Below, one piece after another: positions 1 to 10,249 of a DNA stretch of 64,000 nucleotides. Below the pieces are notes generated by a model. It had not been told where the DNA came from, did no database searches, and saw nothing but the letters and a program-made list of their open reading frames with translations. The stretch covers positions 1-64,000 of the forward strand of contig CAZIJU010000007.1 in assembly GCA_964539745.1 (NCBI GenBank). The letters run 5' to 3'. A program made the position numbers and the translations under genes. The stretch comes from DSNY01 sp964539745. GTDB lineage: Bacteria; Pseudomonadota; Gammaproteobacteria; Burkholderiales; Burkholderiaceae_F. How positions within the stretch are numbered: position 1 is the stretch's first letter; each line of letters begins with the position of its first letter.

Positions 1-557
1 CGAAGCGGATCAAGCGGCTCGGCGAGAGCTCGCAGGAGATCGGCGAGATCGTCGAACTGATCACCGACATCACCGAGCAGACCAACGTGCTCGCGTTGAA
101 CGCCGCGATCCAAGCCGCCTCGGCGGGCGAAGCGGGACGCGGCTTCTCGGTGGTCGCCGAGGAGGTGCAGCGGCTGGCGGACCGCTCCGCCGAAGCCGCC
201 AAGCAGATCGGCGCGCTCGTTCGGACCATTCAGACCGACACGCAGGACGCGGTCGCGGCGATGGAGCGCAGCACACAGGGGGTGGTCGAGGGAACGAAGC
301 TGTCCGACGCGGCGGGAACGGCGCTGGCGGACATCGGCCGCGTTTCACGCCAGCTCGCCGAGCTGATCGAACGCATCGCCGGCAGCACCCACGAACAGGC
401 GCAGTCGGCGGGCGGCGTGGCGCAGTCGATCGAGCGCATCCTGACGGTGACCGAACAGACGTCGCAGGGCACGCGCCAGGCCGCGCAGTCGATCGGCCAG
501 CTCGCCACGCTGGCGCGCGAGCTGAAGGCCTCGGTCGCCCGCTTCCGCGTGGCGTAG
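1..557 (+). CDS. pilJ: PilJ-type methyl-accepting chemotaxis protein, C-terminal part (5' end outside window)
   Basis: This is the C-terminal signalling part of a methyl-accepting chemotaxis protein; the frame is already open at the left edge, so the start lies outside the window. The hairpin tip of the cytoplasmic coiled coil is visible (TNVLALNAAIQAASAGEAGRG), which docks CheA/CheW, followed by the returning helix. The tip reads IQAASAGE, the variant seen in PilJ, rather than the IEAARAGE usual in flagellar receptors. The next gene, 28 bp downstream, is a PilL/ChpA-type kinase, so this is most likely PilJ of a Pil-Chp system controlling type IV pili. PilJ is an inner-membrane receptor. No terminator separates the two genes, so they probably form one operon. 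Confidence 0.88.
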   Translation, partial: KRIKRLGESSQEIGEIVELITDITEQTNVLALNAAIQAASAGEAGRGFSVVAEEVQRLADRSAEAAKQIGALVRTIQTDTQDAVAAMERSTQGVVEGTKLSDAAGTALADIGRVSRQLAELIERIAGSTHEQAQSAGGVAQSIERILTVTEQTSQGTRQAAQSIGQLATLARELKASVARFRVA

Positions 558-585
558 GACGCGCCGCGCGTTGGGGAGTGAACGC

Positions 586-3500
586 ATGTCGGAGACCCGC
601 GACCCGAACCAGTTGATGGACGCAGCGCCGGACATCGCGCCGCTGGCGTGGGTCATCGACGAGATCCGAACGTCGGTGAACGACGCGGTCAGCGGCGTCA
701 AGACCTTTCTCGGCGCCAAGCAGGACCTCGACAGCCTGCGCAACGCGCGCAACCAGGTCCACCAGGCCAACGGCGCGCTGCAACTGCTGGACCTGCGCGG
801 CGTGGCACTGGTCACCGAAGCCGTCGAGCAGCTTCTGCGCCGGTGGGAGTCCGATCCGAAGGACTGTCTTCCGGCCGCGGTGCGGACGATCGAAACCGCG
901 CTCGCCGCGGTGATCGCCTATCTCGAAGGATTGCTGTCGGGCCGCCCGAACCAGCCGATTCGGCTTTATCCGTACTACCGCGACGTGCTGCAACTGAATC
1001 GCGCCGCGCGCGTGCATCCGGCGGACCTGATCTTCCCGGACCTGTCGCGCCGGCCGGCCTTCCATCAGATCGAAGTGCGGCCGATGACGGCCGACCAGCT
1101 GCGCGTGCGCCGCGTGCGCTTCGAGGAAGGCCTGCTCGGCTTCCTGCGCGACTCGGAGGACGCGCGCGCGCGCCGCATGATGCGCGATGCGCTCGCCGAC
1201 CTCGAGCGGCTGCCGCAGCGCGGGCTCGCCCGCAGCTTCTGGTGGATCGTGCGCGGGCTGCTCGATGCGCTGGACTCGCATGCGGTCGCGGTCGACGTCG
1301 ATCTGAAGCGCGTGCTGGCGCGGCTGAACCTGCAGCTGCGGCGGCTGATCGAAGGCGGCGGCGCGGTCGCCGAGCGACTGATGATCGACGCGCTGTACTA
1401 CGTCGGCCGCGCCGACGAGAAGGTGCCGCGCGTGGCCGAAGCCAAGCGGCTGTACGGGCTGGACGCGCTGATTCCGCACGACTTCGAGCGCGCCACACTC
1501 ACCGCGCTCGACGCCGACGCGATGCGCGCGCTGAAGGAGGCGCTCGCGCAGGCAAAGACCGTGTGGAGCCAGATCGTCGGCACCGGCGCGAGCGACGTCG
1601 CGAAGTTCGCCCACGAACTGCACCTGGCGCGCGACGCGGCCGCGCGACTCGAGGCGTACCCGATCGCCGGCGTGCTCGAGACCGTCGCCGGCGTCACCCG
1701 GGAGTTCCCGCGGCTCGCGACCAACGTGCGCGAGGCGCTCGGACTCGAGGTCGCCTCCGCGCTGCTGTTCGTCGAGCTGGGCATCGACGAGCTGCCGCAG
1801 GTCGAGCCCGAATACGAAGCGCGCGCGCAAGCCGTCACCGAGAGGCTGCGCGCCGCATTCAACAACCAGCCCTTGCCCGACTCGGCGCCGTGGCTGTCGG
1901 AACTGGCGCGCCGCGCGCAGGACCGCATGACGATGGGCACGGTCGTGGCCGAAACGCAAGCCACGCTGCGCGAGATCGAACAGCGGCTCGACCGCTTCTT
2001 CCGCACGCCGACCGAGCGCGGCGAGTTGGCGGCGACCGACCCGATGTTCGACCAGGTCTGCGGGGTGCTGTCCGTGCTCGGCTTCGATGAGCCGGTCGCG
2101 GCGCTGCGCAACGTGCAGCAGTCGGTCCGAGCCTTCGCCGACCCGGCGCAACCGGTCGATGCGACCGAGTTCCCGCGCGTTGCGCAGAACCTCGGCGCCA
2201 TCGGATTTTTCGTCGAGAGCCTCGCGCAGGACGCGGAGCGGGCGCGCGGCATCTTCCGTTACGACCCGGCGACCGGTGTGTTCTCCGCGGACCTCGGTCA
2301 GACGCCGGCGGCCGAGTCGGTGCCGCCGCCCGACGACGAATTCCTCGCGCCGCCGCGCACGCTCGATTCGCGCGTGGAGCCGCCCAAACGCGCCGAGAAC
2401 GTCGAAACGCTCGCCCAGCAACACGTCGCCGCCGCGCGGCACATCGCGCAGCGGCTGGCGCAGACGCCGCACGACGCAAATCTGCTGCACGAACTGGCGC
2501 GCGTCGCGCTCGCGCTGACCAACGAAGCCGATCTGCTCGACGACGCGCAGCTCAAGGCCAAGACGCAGCAGACCGCGCAACTGATGGCGCGTTTCAAGCA
2601 GACGCCCACACCCGAGATCGCGCGCCAAATCGCGCAGTTGCTTGCACCGCCCGAGGCGCCCGCGGCGCCGCCGCCGACCGCGCCGCTGCCGTCGACGCAG
2701 GCCGCGGCCGACCGGGAACTGCACCAGATCTTCGTCGAGGAAGCCAACGAGGTGCTCGACGGCATCGGCGCGCAGCTCGATGCGCTGCGCGCCGCGCCCG
2801 ACGACGCCGCCACGCTGACGACGGTGCGCAGGGCATTCCACACGCTGAAGGGTTCGAGCCGCATGGTCGGGTTGAAGGCCTTCGGCGAAGGGGCGTGGGC
2901 GGTCGAGCAGTGCTTCAACCTGTGGCTCGCGCAGGAGCGCGCTGCGAGCGACGATCTGATCGCGCTCGCCGCGAAGGCACACGAACTGATGCGCGGCTGG
3001 ATCGCGCGGATCGCGTCGGAGCCGCGGACTGACATCGACGTCGGACCGCTGGTGCGCGCCGCGCAGCGCGTGCGCGAAGGCGGCGCGTTCGAATTCGACG
3101 GCGACGCGTCCGCCACGGAGGCGCCGCCGCAGAAAGCCGCACCGCCGCCGCCAAAGACCTCGGGCAGCGCGGCCGATAGAGCGCCGCCCGCGCTGCCGAC
3201 AGCCGAAGCCGGCGGCGCATCGACCGACAGCGAAGCGCTCGCCGCTGCGCCGGCGTCCGATGCGGTCGATGCCGCTTCGGCGGAAGCGGTCGAAGTCGGC
3301 CTGCCCGATCAAGGCGCGGCGCAGCCGTCCGGGTTCGACGAAGACGTGCGCCGCATCGGCCCGGTCGAGATCAGCCACGGGTTGTACTCGGTGTTCCTGA
3401 ACGAGGCCGACGAGTGCATCCGGCTGCTCGCCCAGGACGTGTCGGAATGGCGCTTCGAGGCCGGCCGCCGCGTGTCGCAGAACATGATCCGGCGCGCGCA

Positions 3501-6360
3501 CTCGCTCGCCGGCATTACCGCGACGGTCGGCTTGACGCCGGTGTGGGCGATCGCCGATCCGCTCGACGATCTGATGCACGAACTCGGCCGCGGCAACGGC
3601 GCCGCCGTCGCGCTGTCTGCGGCGCAGTTCGATACGCTCGAACGCGCGATCGAACGCATGCGCGGCATGCTGCACCAGTTTGCCGCGGGCGTCTTCCCCG
3701 ATGAAGCGCCGGGCGAGGCCGCGGCCGTTCAGGCGCTGCTCGCGTTCGCGCGCACGCACACGGCGGCGCATGCCGAGCCGGATGCGCGTGAGGAACGGGC
3801 GGCGCTCGCGCTGATGCCCCCTCAGTCACCGGAACGGATCGAGCCCGGAACGCCGCCCGCCCCGCTGGTGGAAGAGATCTCGGTGCCCGCGCTCGAGGCC
3901 GAACCGGGCGAAGAGCCCGGTGAGCCGCAGCGGCGGCCGTCGTCGACCGTCCAGGACGAGCTCGACCCCGATCTGCTGCACGTCTTCCTGGCCGAAGCCA
4001 ACGACCTGCTGCCCGCCATCGGCGGCAATCTGCGAGCGCTGGCGGCGAACCCGAACGACCGCGAGGTCGCGCGTACGCTGATGCGCCAGCTCCACACGGC
4101 CAAGGGCAGCGCACGCATGGCCGGCGCGATGCGGCTCGGCGAACTCGTGCACGAGATGGAGACGCGGATCGAATCCGCGATGCAGCTCGTCAACGTGCCG
4201 CCGGTCGTCGTCGAAGACCTGCAGAGCCAGTACGACGAAGCGGTCGCGCTGTACGAGGAACTGCAGCACCCGGACGCGGCCGCGCGTTCGGCCGCGCGGG
4301 CCGCCTCCGCGCCGGCGCCGGCACCTGCGCCGGCCAAAGCGCCTGCCGCAGCACCGGCTGCGGCACCGGCGGCTGCGCCGCTCGCGCCGGTGATCGACCT
4401 GGCGCGCGCGCGCGCGGTCGAACCTGCGCGCGAGGCGGCGGCTGCACCCGCGCCCGCGCGCCCCGCCCCGGCCGCCGCCACCGCAAGCGCCACACCGCAG
4501 GTCGCCTCGTTCATCCGCGTGCGCGCCGACGTGCTCGACAAGCTCGTCGACCATGCCGGCGAGGTATCGATCGCACGCTCGAAACTGGAAAACGAGATCG
4601 GCACGCTGAAAGCGGCGCTGACGGACCTGACCGAGAACATCCAGCGCCTGCGCGGGCAGTTGCGCGAAGTCGAGATCCAGGCCGACGCGCAGATCCAGGC
4701 GCGCGCCGATCAGCTTGCGAAGGAATCAGCGACGTTCGACCCGCTCGAATTCGACCGCTACACGCGCCTGCAAGAGCTGACGCGGCTGCTCGCCGAGTCG
4801 GTCGAGGACGTCGCGATGGTCCAGAGCAACATGCTCAAGGGCCTGGCGATGGCCGACAGCGACCTGACGGCGCAGTCCCGGCTCACGCGCGAACTGCAGC
4901 AGCAACTGATGCGGGTCCGGCTGGTGCCGTTCGCCAACCTGTCGGAGCGTCTTTACCGTGTGGCGCGGCAGACCGCGAAAGAGCTCGACAAACGGGTCAA
5001 CCTCGAGGTGCGCGGCGGCAACGTCGAGATCGACCGCGGCGTGCTGGAGCGCATGGGCGGACCGTTCGAGCACCTCGTTCGGAACGCGATCGTGCACGGG
5101 CTGGAGACGCCCGCCGAGCGGCTCGCCGCCGGCAAGCGCGAAACCGGCGAGATCACGATCGAGGTTCGGCAGGAGGGCAACGAGATCATCGTCGTCGTCG
5201 CCGACGACGGCGCGGGACTCGACCTGCAGCGGATCCGCGCGCGCGCGCTGGCGAAAGGGCTGATCGGTCCCCACCAGCACGCGAGCGATCGCGAGCTGAT
5301 GGAGCTGATCTTCGCGCCGGGCTTCTCGACCGCAACCGAGGTCACCGAGCTCGCCGGCCGCGGCGTCGGCATGGACGTGGTGCGATCGGAGCTGGGATCG
5401 TTCGGCGGCCGCGTGGCGGTCGCATCCGAACGCGGGCGCGGCACGCGCTTCACGCTGTATCTGCCGCTGACGCTGGCGGTCACGCAGGTCGTGTTGGCGA
5501 GCGTCGGCGGGCGGCGCTACGCGATCCCGGCCGGCATGGTCGAGCAGGTGCGCCGCTACAAGCCTGCGCTGATCGCTGCGGCGCTCGCCGACGGCGTCAT
5601 CGACATCGCGCCGGTCGGTCAGGTCGTGCTGCGGCCGCTGGCGCAGTTGCTCGGCGTCGAAGTCACGCTGCACCACGCGAAGCAAACGCCGGTCGTGCTG
5701 CTTCGCTCCGGCGACGACCGCCTCGCGGTCGCGGTCGACGACGTGTCGACCAACCAGGAGGTGGTGGTCAAGAACGTCGGCGCGCAGGTGTCGCGCCTGG
5801 CCGGCATCCTCGGCGCGACGATCCTCGGCAACGGCGAGATCGTGCTGATCGTCAACCCGGTGCAGTTGATCACGCGCGCGCCGGAGCCGCCGGCGCTGTA
5901 TGCCGCGCCGGACCGCGCGGCTGCCGCGGAGCAAGCGCACGGCGCCGGCGAACGGCTCGCCGCGGCGGGCGAACCCGGTGCGCCTGCGCTGGTGATGGTC
6001 GTCGACGATTCGCTGACGGTGCGCCGCGTGACGCAGCGGCTGCTCGAGCGCAACGGCTTCGAAGTGATGCTGGCCAAGGACGGTGTCGACGCGCTGCGGC
6101 AACTGCAGGATGCGCGCCCCGACATCATGCTGGTCGACATCGAAATGCCGCGCATGGACGGTTTCGACCTGACACGCAACGTGCGCGCCAGCCGCGAGAC
6201 GCGCGACATCCCGATCTTCATGATCACCTCGCGCACCGCGGAGAAGCATCGCGGCATGGCGCTGGAGATCGGCGTCAACGAATACCTCGGCAAGCCGTAC
6301 CAGGAGGAAGAACTGCTACGTCTGATCCGGCGCTACCTCGCCGAGCGGGAGACGGCCTGA
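586..6360 (+). CDS. pilL: PilL/ChpA-type hybrid chemotaxis histidine kinase with Hpt, CheA-core, CheW and receiver domains
   Basis: This 1,924-residue cytoplasmic CheA-like kinase would phosphorylate PilG/PilH-type regulators of pilus extension and retraction. The ATG at 586 is preferred because GGGGAG lies 7 bp upstream; an in-frame TTG at 571 has no such site. Order: FimL-like N-terminal region (about 1-580); three Hpt domains with phosphoacceptor-type histidines at H752 (FHTLKGSSR), H972 (AHSLAG) and H1170 (LHTAKGSAR); an Ala/Pro-rich linker (about 1235-1305); dimerisation helices; an HATPase with N-box at H1496 (HLVRNAIVHG) and a G2 box GRGVGMDVV; a CheW-like domain (about 1633-1765); and a receiver domain from about 1801 with phosphoacceptor D1851 (LVDIEMPRMDG). 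Homologues vary in Hpt number. It follows pilJ closely and ends the operon. Confidence 0.93.
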   Translation: MSETRDPNQLMDAAPDIAPLAWVIDEIRTSVNDAVSGVKTFLGAKQDLDSLRNARNQVHQANGALQLLDLRGVALVTEAVEQLLRRWESDPKDCLPAAVRTIETALAAVIAYLEGLLSGRPNQPIRLYPYYRDVLQLNRAARVHPADLIFPDLSRRPAFHQIEVRPMTADQLRVRRVRFEEGLLGFLRDSEDARARRMMRDALADLERLPQRGLARSFWWIVRGLLDALDSHAVAVDVDLKRVLARLNLQLRRLIEGGGAVAERLMIDALYYVGRADEKVPRVAEAKRLYGLDALIPHDFERATLTALDADAMRALKEALAQAKTVWSQIVGTGASDVAKFAHELHLARDAAARLEAYPIAGVLETVAGVTREFPRLATNVREALGLEVASALLFVELGIDELPQVEPEYEARAQAVTERLRAAFNNQPLPDSAPWLSELARRAQDRMTMGTVVAETQATLREIEQRLDRFFRTPTERGELAATDPMFDQVCGVLSVLGFDEPVAALRNVQQSVRAFADPAQPVDATEFPRVAQNLGAIGFFVESLAQDAERARGIFRYDPATGVFSADLGQTPAAESVPPPDDEFLAPPRTLDSRVEPPKRAENVETLAQQHVAAARHIAQRLAQTPHDANLLHELARVALALTNEADLLDDAQLKAKTQQTAQLMARFKQTPTPEIARQIAQLLAPPEAPAAPPPTAPLPSTQAAADRELHQIFVEEANEVLDGIGAQLDALRAAPDDAATLTTVRRAFHTLKGSSRMVGLKAFGEGAWAVEQCFNLWLAQERAASDDLIALAAKAHELMRGWIARIASEPRTDIDVGPLVRAAQRVREGGAFEFDGDASATEAPPQKAAPPPPKTSGSAADRAPPALPTAEAGGASTDSEALAAAPASDAVDAASAEAVEVGLPDQGAAQPSGFDEDVRRIGPVEISHGLYSVFLNEADECIRLLAQDVSEWRFEAGRRVSQNMIRRAHSLAGITATVGLTPVWAIADPLDDLMHELGRGNGAAVALSAAQFDTLERAIERMRGMLHQFAAGVFPDEAPGEAAAVQALLAFARTHTAAHAEPDAREERAALALMPPQSPERIEPGTPPAPLVEEISVPALEAEPGEEPGEPQRRPSSTVQDELDPDLLHVFLAEANDLLPAIGGNLRALAANPNDREVARTLMRQLHTAKGSARMAGAMRLGELVHEMETRIESAMQLVNVPPVVVEDLQSQYDEAVALYEELQHPDAAARSAARAASAPAPAPAPAKAPAAAPAAAPAAAPLAPVIDLARARAVEPAREAAAAPAPARPAPAAATASATPQVASFIRVRADVLDKLVDHAGEVSIARSKLENEIGTLKAALTDLTENIQRLRGQLREVEIQADAQIQARADQLAKESATFDPLEFDRYTRLQELTRLLAESVEDVAMVQSNMLKGLAMADSDLTAQSRLTRELQQQLMRVRLVPFANLSERLYRVARQTAKELDKRVNLEVRGGNVEIDRGVLERMGGPFEHLVRNAIVHGLETPAERLAAGKRETGEITIEVRQEGNEIIVVVADDGAGLDLQRIRARALAKGLIGPHQHASDRELMELIFAPGFSTATEVTELAGRGVGMDVVRSELGSFGGRVAVASERGRGTRFTLYLPLTLAVTQVVLASVGGRRYAIPAGMVEQVRRYKPALIAAALADGVIDIAPVGQVVLRPLAQLLGVEVTLHHAKQTPVVLLRSGDDRLAVAVDDVSTNQEVVVKNVGAQVSRLAGILGATILGNGEIVLIVNPVQLITRAPEPPALYAAPDRAAAAEQAHGAGERLAAAGEPGAPALVMVVDDSLTVRRVTQRLLERNGFEVMLAKDGVDALRQLQDARPDIMLVDIEMPRMDGFDLTRNVRASRETRDIPIFMITSRTAEKHRGMALEIGVNEYLGKPYQEEELLRLIRRYLAERETA

Positions 6361-6415
6361 GCGACGCGCCGCGCGTGGACACGGCGCCTGCGTCGTCAAG
6401 CGCCTCGGCCGGGAC

Positions 6416-7309
6416 TTATCCGGCCGCGCGGCGCGCCTGCGGCGCGAGCAGCACCGTCGCCAGCGCAACGAGGATCAGCGCGAGCGCCGCGTAGTCCTGC
6501 CAGTAAGGCCGCTCGCCGAGCATCCACATCCCCGAGAACACGCCGAGCACCGGGATCATCATCACCGACAGCCCGCTCGCCGCGGGTGGCAGGCTGCGCG
6601 CAAGGCGGCTCCAGACGACGTGACAGAACGCGATCGCGAACACGACGTTGTAGGCGATCGCCGCCCACTCGCCGGCGGTCGGCGCGCGCCAGTCCGCACG
6701 CTCGAACAGAACGGAGCCGGCGATCATCACCGGCAATGTCAGCGCGAGCATCCAGAAGGTCAGCGCCAGCGCAGGCATCTCGGTCAGATGCCGGCGCATC
6801 AGGTGCGTGCCGTAGCCCCACGCGGCGGCGGCAGCGAGCATCAGCAGCGTGCCGAGCGGGCTTCCCGCGAGCGCGGCGAGCTCCGACGACAGCAGCAGCA
6901 GCGTCCCGCCGAAAGCGGCTGCCAAGCCCAACCAATGGCGCGCAAGTGGCCGCTCGCGGAAGAACAGCAGGCCGGCCAGCACGGCCCACACCGGCATCGT
7001 GTAGCCCAGGATCGCCGCGCGCCCGGACGGCAGCATCTTCAGCGCGATCACGACGACCGTATGCCATACGACGAGATTCGGAATCGCGAGCCTGACGATG
7101 CGCGGCCAGGCGCCGCGCGGAACAGCCAGCGGCACCCCCATCGCGCGCGCGGCAATCGCCATTACCGCGAGCCCGCCGCCGATCGAGATCACGCGGAAGT
7201 ACAGCGGTGGAAGCGTGGTGACACCGAACTTCATCACCGGCCAGTTCACGCCCCAGAACAGCGTCAGCAGCAGGAGCAACACGAGATCGCGGTTCGACAG
7301 GCGTTTCAT
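6416..7309 (-). CDS. EamA/DMT-superfamily inner-membrane transporter
   Basis: The 297-residue protein is almost entirely hydrophobic, with about ten predicted membrane helices in two similar halves, the drug/metabolite transporter (EamA) plan. The opening LTLFWGVNWPVMKFGV and the GERPYWQDYAALALILVAL near the end are typical EamA signatures for the start of the first repeat and the end of the second. The substrate cannot be read from sequence; members export amino acids, nucleosides or other small metabolites. It is convergent with pilL (55 bp between stops) and divergent from the lipoprotein gene at 7519, so it is probably a single-gene unit. Confidence 0.85.
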   Translation of the reverse strand: MKRLSNRDLVLLLLLTLFWGVNWPVMKFGVTTLPPLYFRVISIGGGLAVMAIAARAMGVPLAVPRGAWPRIVRLAIPNLVVWHTVVVIALKMLPSGRAAILGYTMPVWAVLAGLLFFRERPLARHWLGLAAAFGGTLLLLSSELAALAGSPLGTLLMLAAAAAWGYGTHLMRRHLTEMPALALTFWMLALTLPVMIAGSVLFERADWRAPTAGEWAAIAYNVVFAIAFCHVVWSRLARSLPPAASGLSVMMIPVLGVFSGMWMLGERPYWQDYAALALILVALATVLLAPQARRAAG

Positions 7310-7518
7310 CGACGGTTCGGTATGGAGGCCGCGAACTTAACATGCGACCCCGTCGACCGTGACAGACGCGACCAAATGTGTCCGCCATGGACCGCGGGGT
7401 CGCTGGCGCTTACGTCCGTTTACACACGAAAACGAACCGACGCACCCGACGCTGAGCGCATGCCGTACAAAAAGCGCCGATGTCGCTTGCACTCCAACCA
7501 CCGACCGTGGAGCACCCA

Positions 7519-9192
7519 ATGAAAGTGAGCAAACGTTCCTTCTTGAGATCGGGCGCGCTCGCTCTTGCGGCTGCACTTTGCGCCGCGCTCGCCGCCTGCG
7601 GCGGCGGCATCGACGCCCAGACCGGCGCGCAAGGCAAGGTCAGCATTGCGCTCACCGATGCGCCGAGCGCCGACTTCGAACGCGTGTGGATCACCGTGAA
7701 GGAAGTCGCCTTCCACAAGCTCGATACCGCGCATCCGGAGGACAGCGCGTGGCTGCGTTTTCCGCTGGCAACTCCGGTGACGGTCGATCTGGCGCAACTG
7801 TCCGACGGCAAGCTCGTCGAGGTGTTCTCCAATCTGCAACTGCCGGTCGGCGATTACCGCCAGATCAGGCTCGTGCTGGTCGACGACGACGCGCCGCTCA
7901 CCGACTCGGCCCGGGCGGCGGGCCTGCAATACAACGATCAGGTCGACTACGTTGACGCTGCAGGCCAGATGCGCTCTGCGCCGCTGGAGCTGATCGGCCC
8001 GCGCAGCGGCATCGTGCTGTTCGGACGGTTCAGTGTCGTCGAAGGCAAAACCCTGCGCCTTGCGATCGACTTCGATCTGGATCACGACGTGCTGCGCTTC
8101 CCCGACTTCATCCCGGGCAACGGCCGCAGCGCCTTTACGCTAAAGCCGCGCCTGACCTACTACGACCTCGACGCCAGCGGCGCGATCGTGGGCCGGGTCG
8201 ATCCGGCGGCGCTGTACGGCGCAAACAATCCGGGTGGTGCGTGGGGCCTCGTCGTCAAGGCCGAGGAGCTCGCCGCCGACGGTTCGCGCCGCGTCGTCAC
8301 GCGTCTGACCAAGGTGCGCGCCGACGGCAGCTTCACGCTGTACCCGCTGCCGGCCGACAGCGCGATTCAGAAGACCTACGACGTGCTGATCCGCGGCCGC
8401 AACATGCAAACCGCCATCGTGCGCAACGTGCCCGTCACCGCGGGCAGCACGCCGACGAACAATCCGACGCGACTGTCGTCGTCGCCGGTTCCGATCGTTG
8501 CGGGCACCGAATACACCGTCGACCTTGCGGCGGCGGCGCGCCCGACCGGAAGCTGGATCAACTTCTTCCAGACGCTTCCGGGCGGCGGCGAAGTGCCGTA
8601 TGAAGTGCGATTTCGCCACATCAACCCGTTCGACGGTCTGATCAACGTGCCGTTCGCGTTGTCGAAGGGTGACCTGCACGTGGCTGACTACAACGGCGGC
8701 GGTGTGCTCGCTTTCGCTGCCCGCACGCCCCAGCAGGGCGCCGGCGGCTTCACGGCCTTCGCCGGCGCGCTGCAGTACGAACGCAGTCCCGCGCTGAGCG
8801 TGACGCCGCCGGCAAACGGCACGAGTACCTCGATCAGCGTGCCGCCGCTTTCGGTCGACCGCAACATCGCGGTGCCTGGCGCGATCCGAGTCGACGTCGC
8901 CACGCTGACCGCCGGCCGTTACGACAAAGGTACGCTGGTCGTCGCACGTTTCGGTCTGATCGTCGACGCCAAGCCACTCGACGCCGTGCTCGCAGCCAAC
9001 GGTGGCACCCTCGAGATGGACAACCTACCCGCCGGCACGACGAGCAATCCGCTGGCGAGCGCGTTTTATTACGCGTATGCACGCGTGTGGAACAGCAGCA
9101 ACCCGTTCGTGCGACCGCGTATCGTCCCGGCGGTGGGCATCGCCGACCTGCGCACGAGTTCCAGCGCCACGGTGCGCCTCGTGCTGCCGTAG
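7519..9192 (+). CDS. DUF4382 domain lipoprotein
   Basis: A 557-residue secreted protein. The ATG at 7519 gives a textbook lipoprotein signal: basic MKVSKRSFLR, a hydrophobic core and the lipobox LAAC with acceptor Cys27; the frame is open back to 7480 but that start would bury the signal. A glycine-rich tether follows. Residues about 40-190 (KVSIALTDAPSADFERVWITVKEV ... DYRQIRLVL) match the DUF4382 fold found in bacterial lipoproteins. The rest looks like beta-sandwich, carboxypeptidase-regulatory-like repeats. The role is unknown; a surface or periplasmic binding role is inference. It stands alone between a divergent transporter and pyrF. Confidence 0.82.
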   Translation: MKVSKRSFLRSGALALAAALCAALAACGGGIDAQTGAQGKVSIALTDAPSADFERVWITVKEVAFHKLDTAHPEDSAWLRFPLATPVTVDLAQLSDGKLVEVFSNLQLPVGDYRQIRLVLVDDDAPLTDSARAAGLQYNDQVDYVDAAGQMRSAPLELIGPRSGIVLFGRFSVVEGKTLRLAIDFDLDHDVLRFPDFIPGNGRSAFTLKPRLTYYDLDASGAIVGRVDPAALYGANNPGGAWGLVVKAEELAADGSRRVVTRLTKVRADGSFTLYPLPADSAIQKTYDVLIRGRNMQTAIVRNVPVTAGSTPTNNPTRLSSSPVPIVAGTEYTVDLAAAARPTGSWINFFQTLPGGGEVPYEVRFRHINPFDGLINVPFALSKGDLHVADYNGGGVLAFAARTPQQGAGGFTAFAGALQYERSPALSVTPPANGTSTSISVPPLSVDRNIAVPGAIRVDVATLTAGRYDKGTLVVARFGLIVDAKPLDAVLAANGGTLEMDNLPAGTTSNPLASAFYYAYARVWNSSNPFVRPRIVPAVGIADLRTSSSATVRLVLP

Positions 9193-9310
9193 TTCCGATC
9201 GACACGGCCGACCCGGCCGACGTCGGGGTGCCCGGCGCGGGAGCGAGCCGCGCCGGGCACCCGCCTCTGCGGCGCGAGTTCATCACGGCGCATCCGTACA
9301 ATGGCCACCG

Positions 9311-10144
9311 ATGCAGCTCGAGTCCTTCGTCACCCGCCTCGCCGCCCGCTGCAGGGCTGCCGACTCGCTTCTGAGCGTTGGCCTCGATCCCGATCCGAGC
9401 CGCTTTCCGGCCCATCTGCGCAACCGCGCCGACGCGATCTTCGATTTCTGCCGTGCGATCGTCGACGCAACCGCCGAGTTCGCGTGCGCATTCAAGCCGC
9501 AGATCGCGTACTTCGCCTCAAGCCGCGCCGAGGATCAGCTCGAGCGCCTGATCGCGCACGTACGCAGCGCCCATCCGCAGGTGCCCGTGATCCTCGACGC
9601 CAAGCGCGGCGACATCGGTTCGACGGCGGAGCACTACGCGCGCGAGGCGTTCGAGCGTTACGGCGCCGACGCGGTGACGCTGTCGCCATACATGGGGCTC
9701 GATTCGATCGAGCCGTTCCTCGAATACGCGGACCGCGGCGTGTTCCTGCTGTGCCGCACCAGCAACCCGGGCGGCGACGACCTGCAGATGCTTGACGCCG
9801 GCGGCGAGCGTCTGTACGAGCGCGTCGCGCGGCTCGCCGCGACGCGATGGAACACGAACGGGCAGCTCGGGCTGGTCGTCGGCGCGACCTATCCGGACGA
9901 ACTGGCGCGCGTGCGCGCGATCGCCGGCGAGCTGCCGCTTCTGGTGCCCGGTGTCGGCGCGCAAGGCGGCGACGTGCGGGCTGCCGTTCAGGCCGGTCAG
10001 ACCGCGCGCGGCGACGGGCTGGTGATCAACTCGTCGCGGGCAATCCTGTACGCGGGGCATGGCGAGGACTTCGCCGTGGCGGCGCGCGAGGTCGCGCGCC
10101 GTACGCGCGACGAGATCAATCGCCATCGCAGCCGCGACCACTGA
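9311..10144 (+). CDS. pyrF: Orotidine 5'-phosphate decarboxylase (type 2)
   Basis: Decarboxylates OMP to UMP, the last step of de novo pyrimidine synthesis, in the cytosol. The 277-residue product begins MQLESFVTRL and has SVGLDPDPSR near the N-terminus and the catalytic Lys/Asp segment DAKRGDIGSTAEHYA at about residues 96-110, the type 2 (longer, actinobacterial/betaproteobacterial) form. The late VPGVGAQGGDV matches the phosphate-binding loop. The ATG at 9311 was chosen over upstream in-frame starts because the family begins here; the upstream extension has no homology-like pattern. It is followed by egtD after about 105 bp. Confidence 0.93.
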   Translation: MQLESFVTRLAARCRAADSLLSVGLDPDPSRFPAHLRNRADAIFDFCRAIVDATAEFACAFKPQIAYFASSRAEDQLERLIAHVRSAHPQVPVILDAKRGDIGSTAEHYAREAFERYGADAVTLSPYMGLDSIEPFLEYADRGVFLLCRTSNPGGDDLQMLDAGGERLYERVARLAATRWNTNGQLGLVVGATYPDELARVRAIAGELPLLVPGVGAQGGDVRAAVQAGQTARGDGLVINSSRAILYAGHGEDFAVAAREVARRTRDEINRHRSRDH

Positions 10145-10249
10145 ACGCCGCCGCGCGTTGCGCGAAGCCGCGCAGGCTCGGCCGACGCACGGCACGGAGC
10201 GCGCCGCTGCCAGCCTGTAAGCTGTCGGAGCGATGTTCGACCGACGGCG

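Noticed and set aside
70..3771. 1,233-codon open frame on the minus strand opposite pilJ/pilL
   Set aside because: Arg/His-rich shadow of the pilL gene in GC-rich DNA; the plus-strand frame carries all domain motifs.
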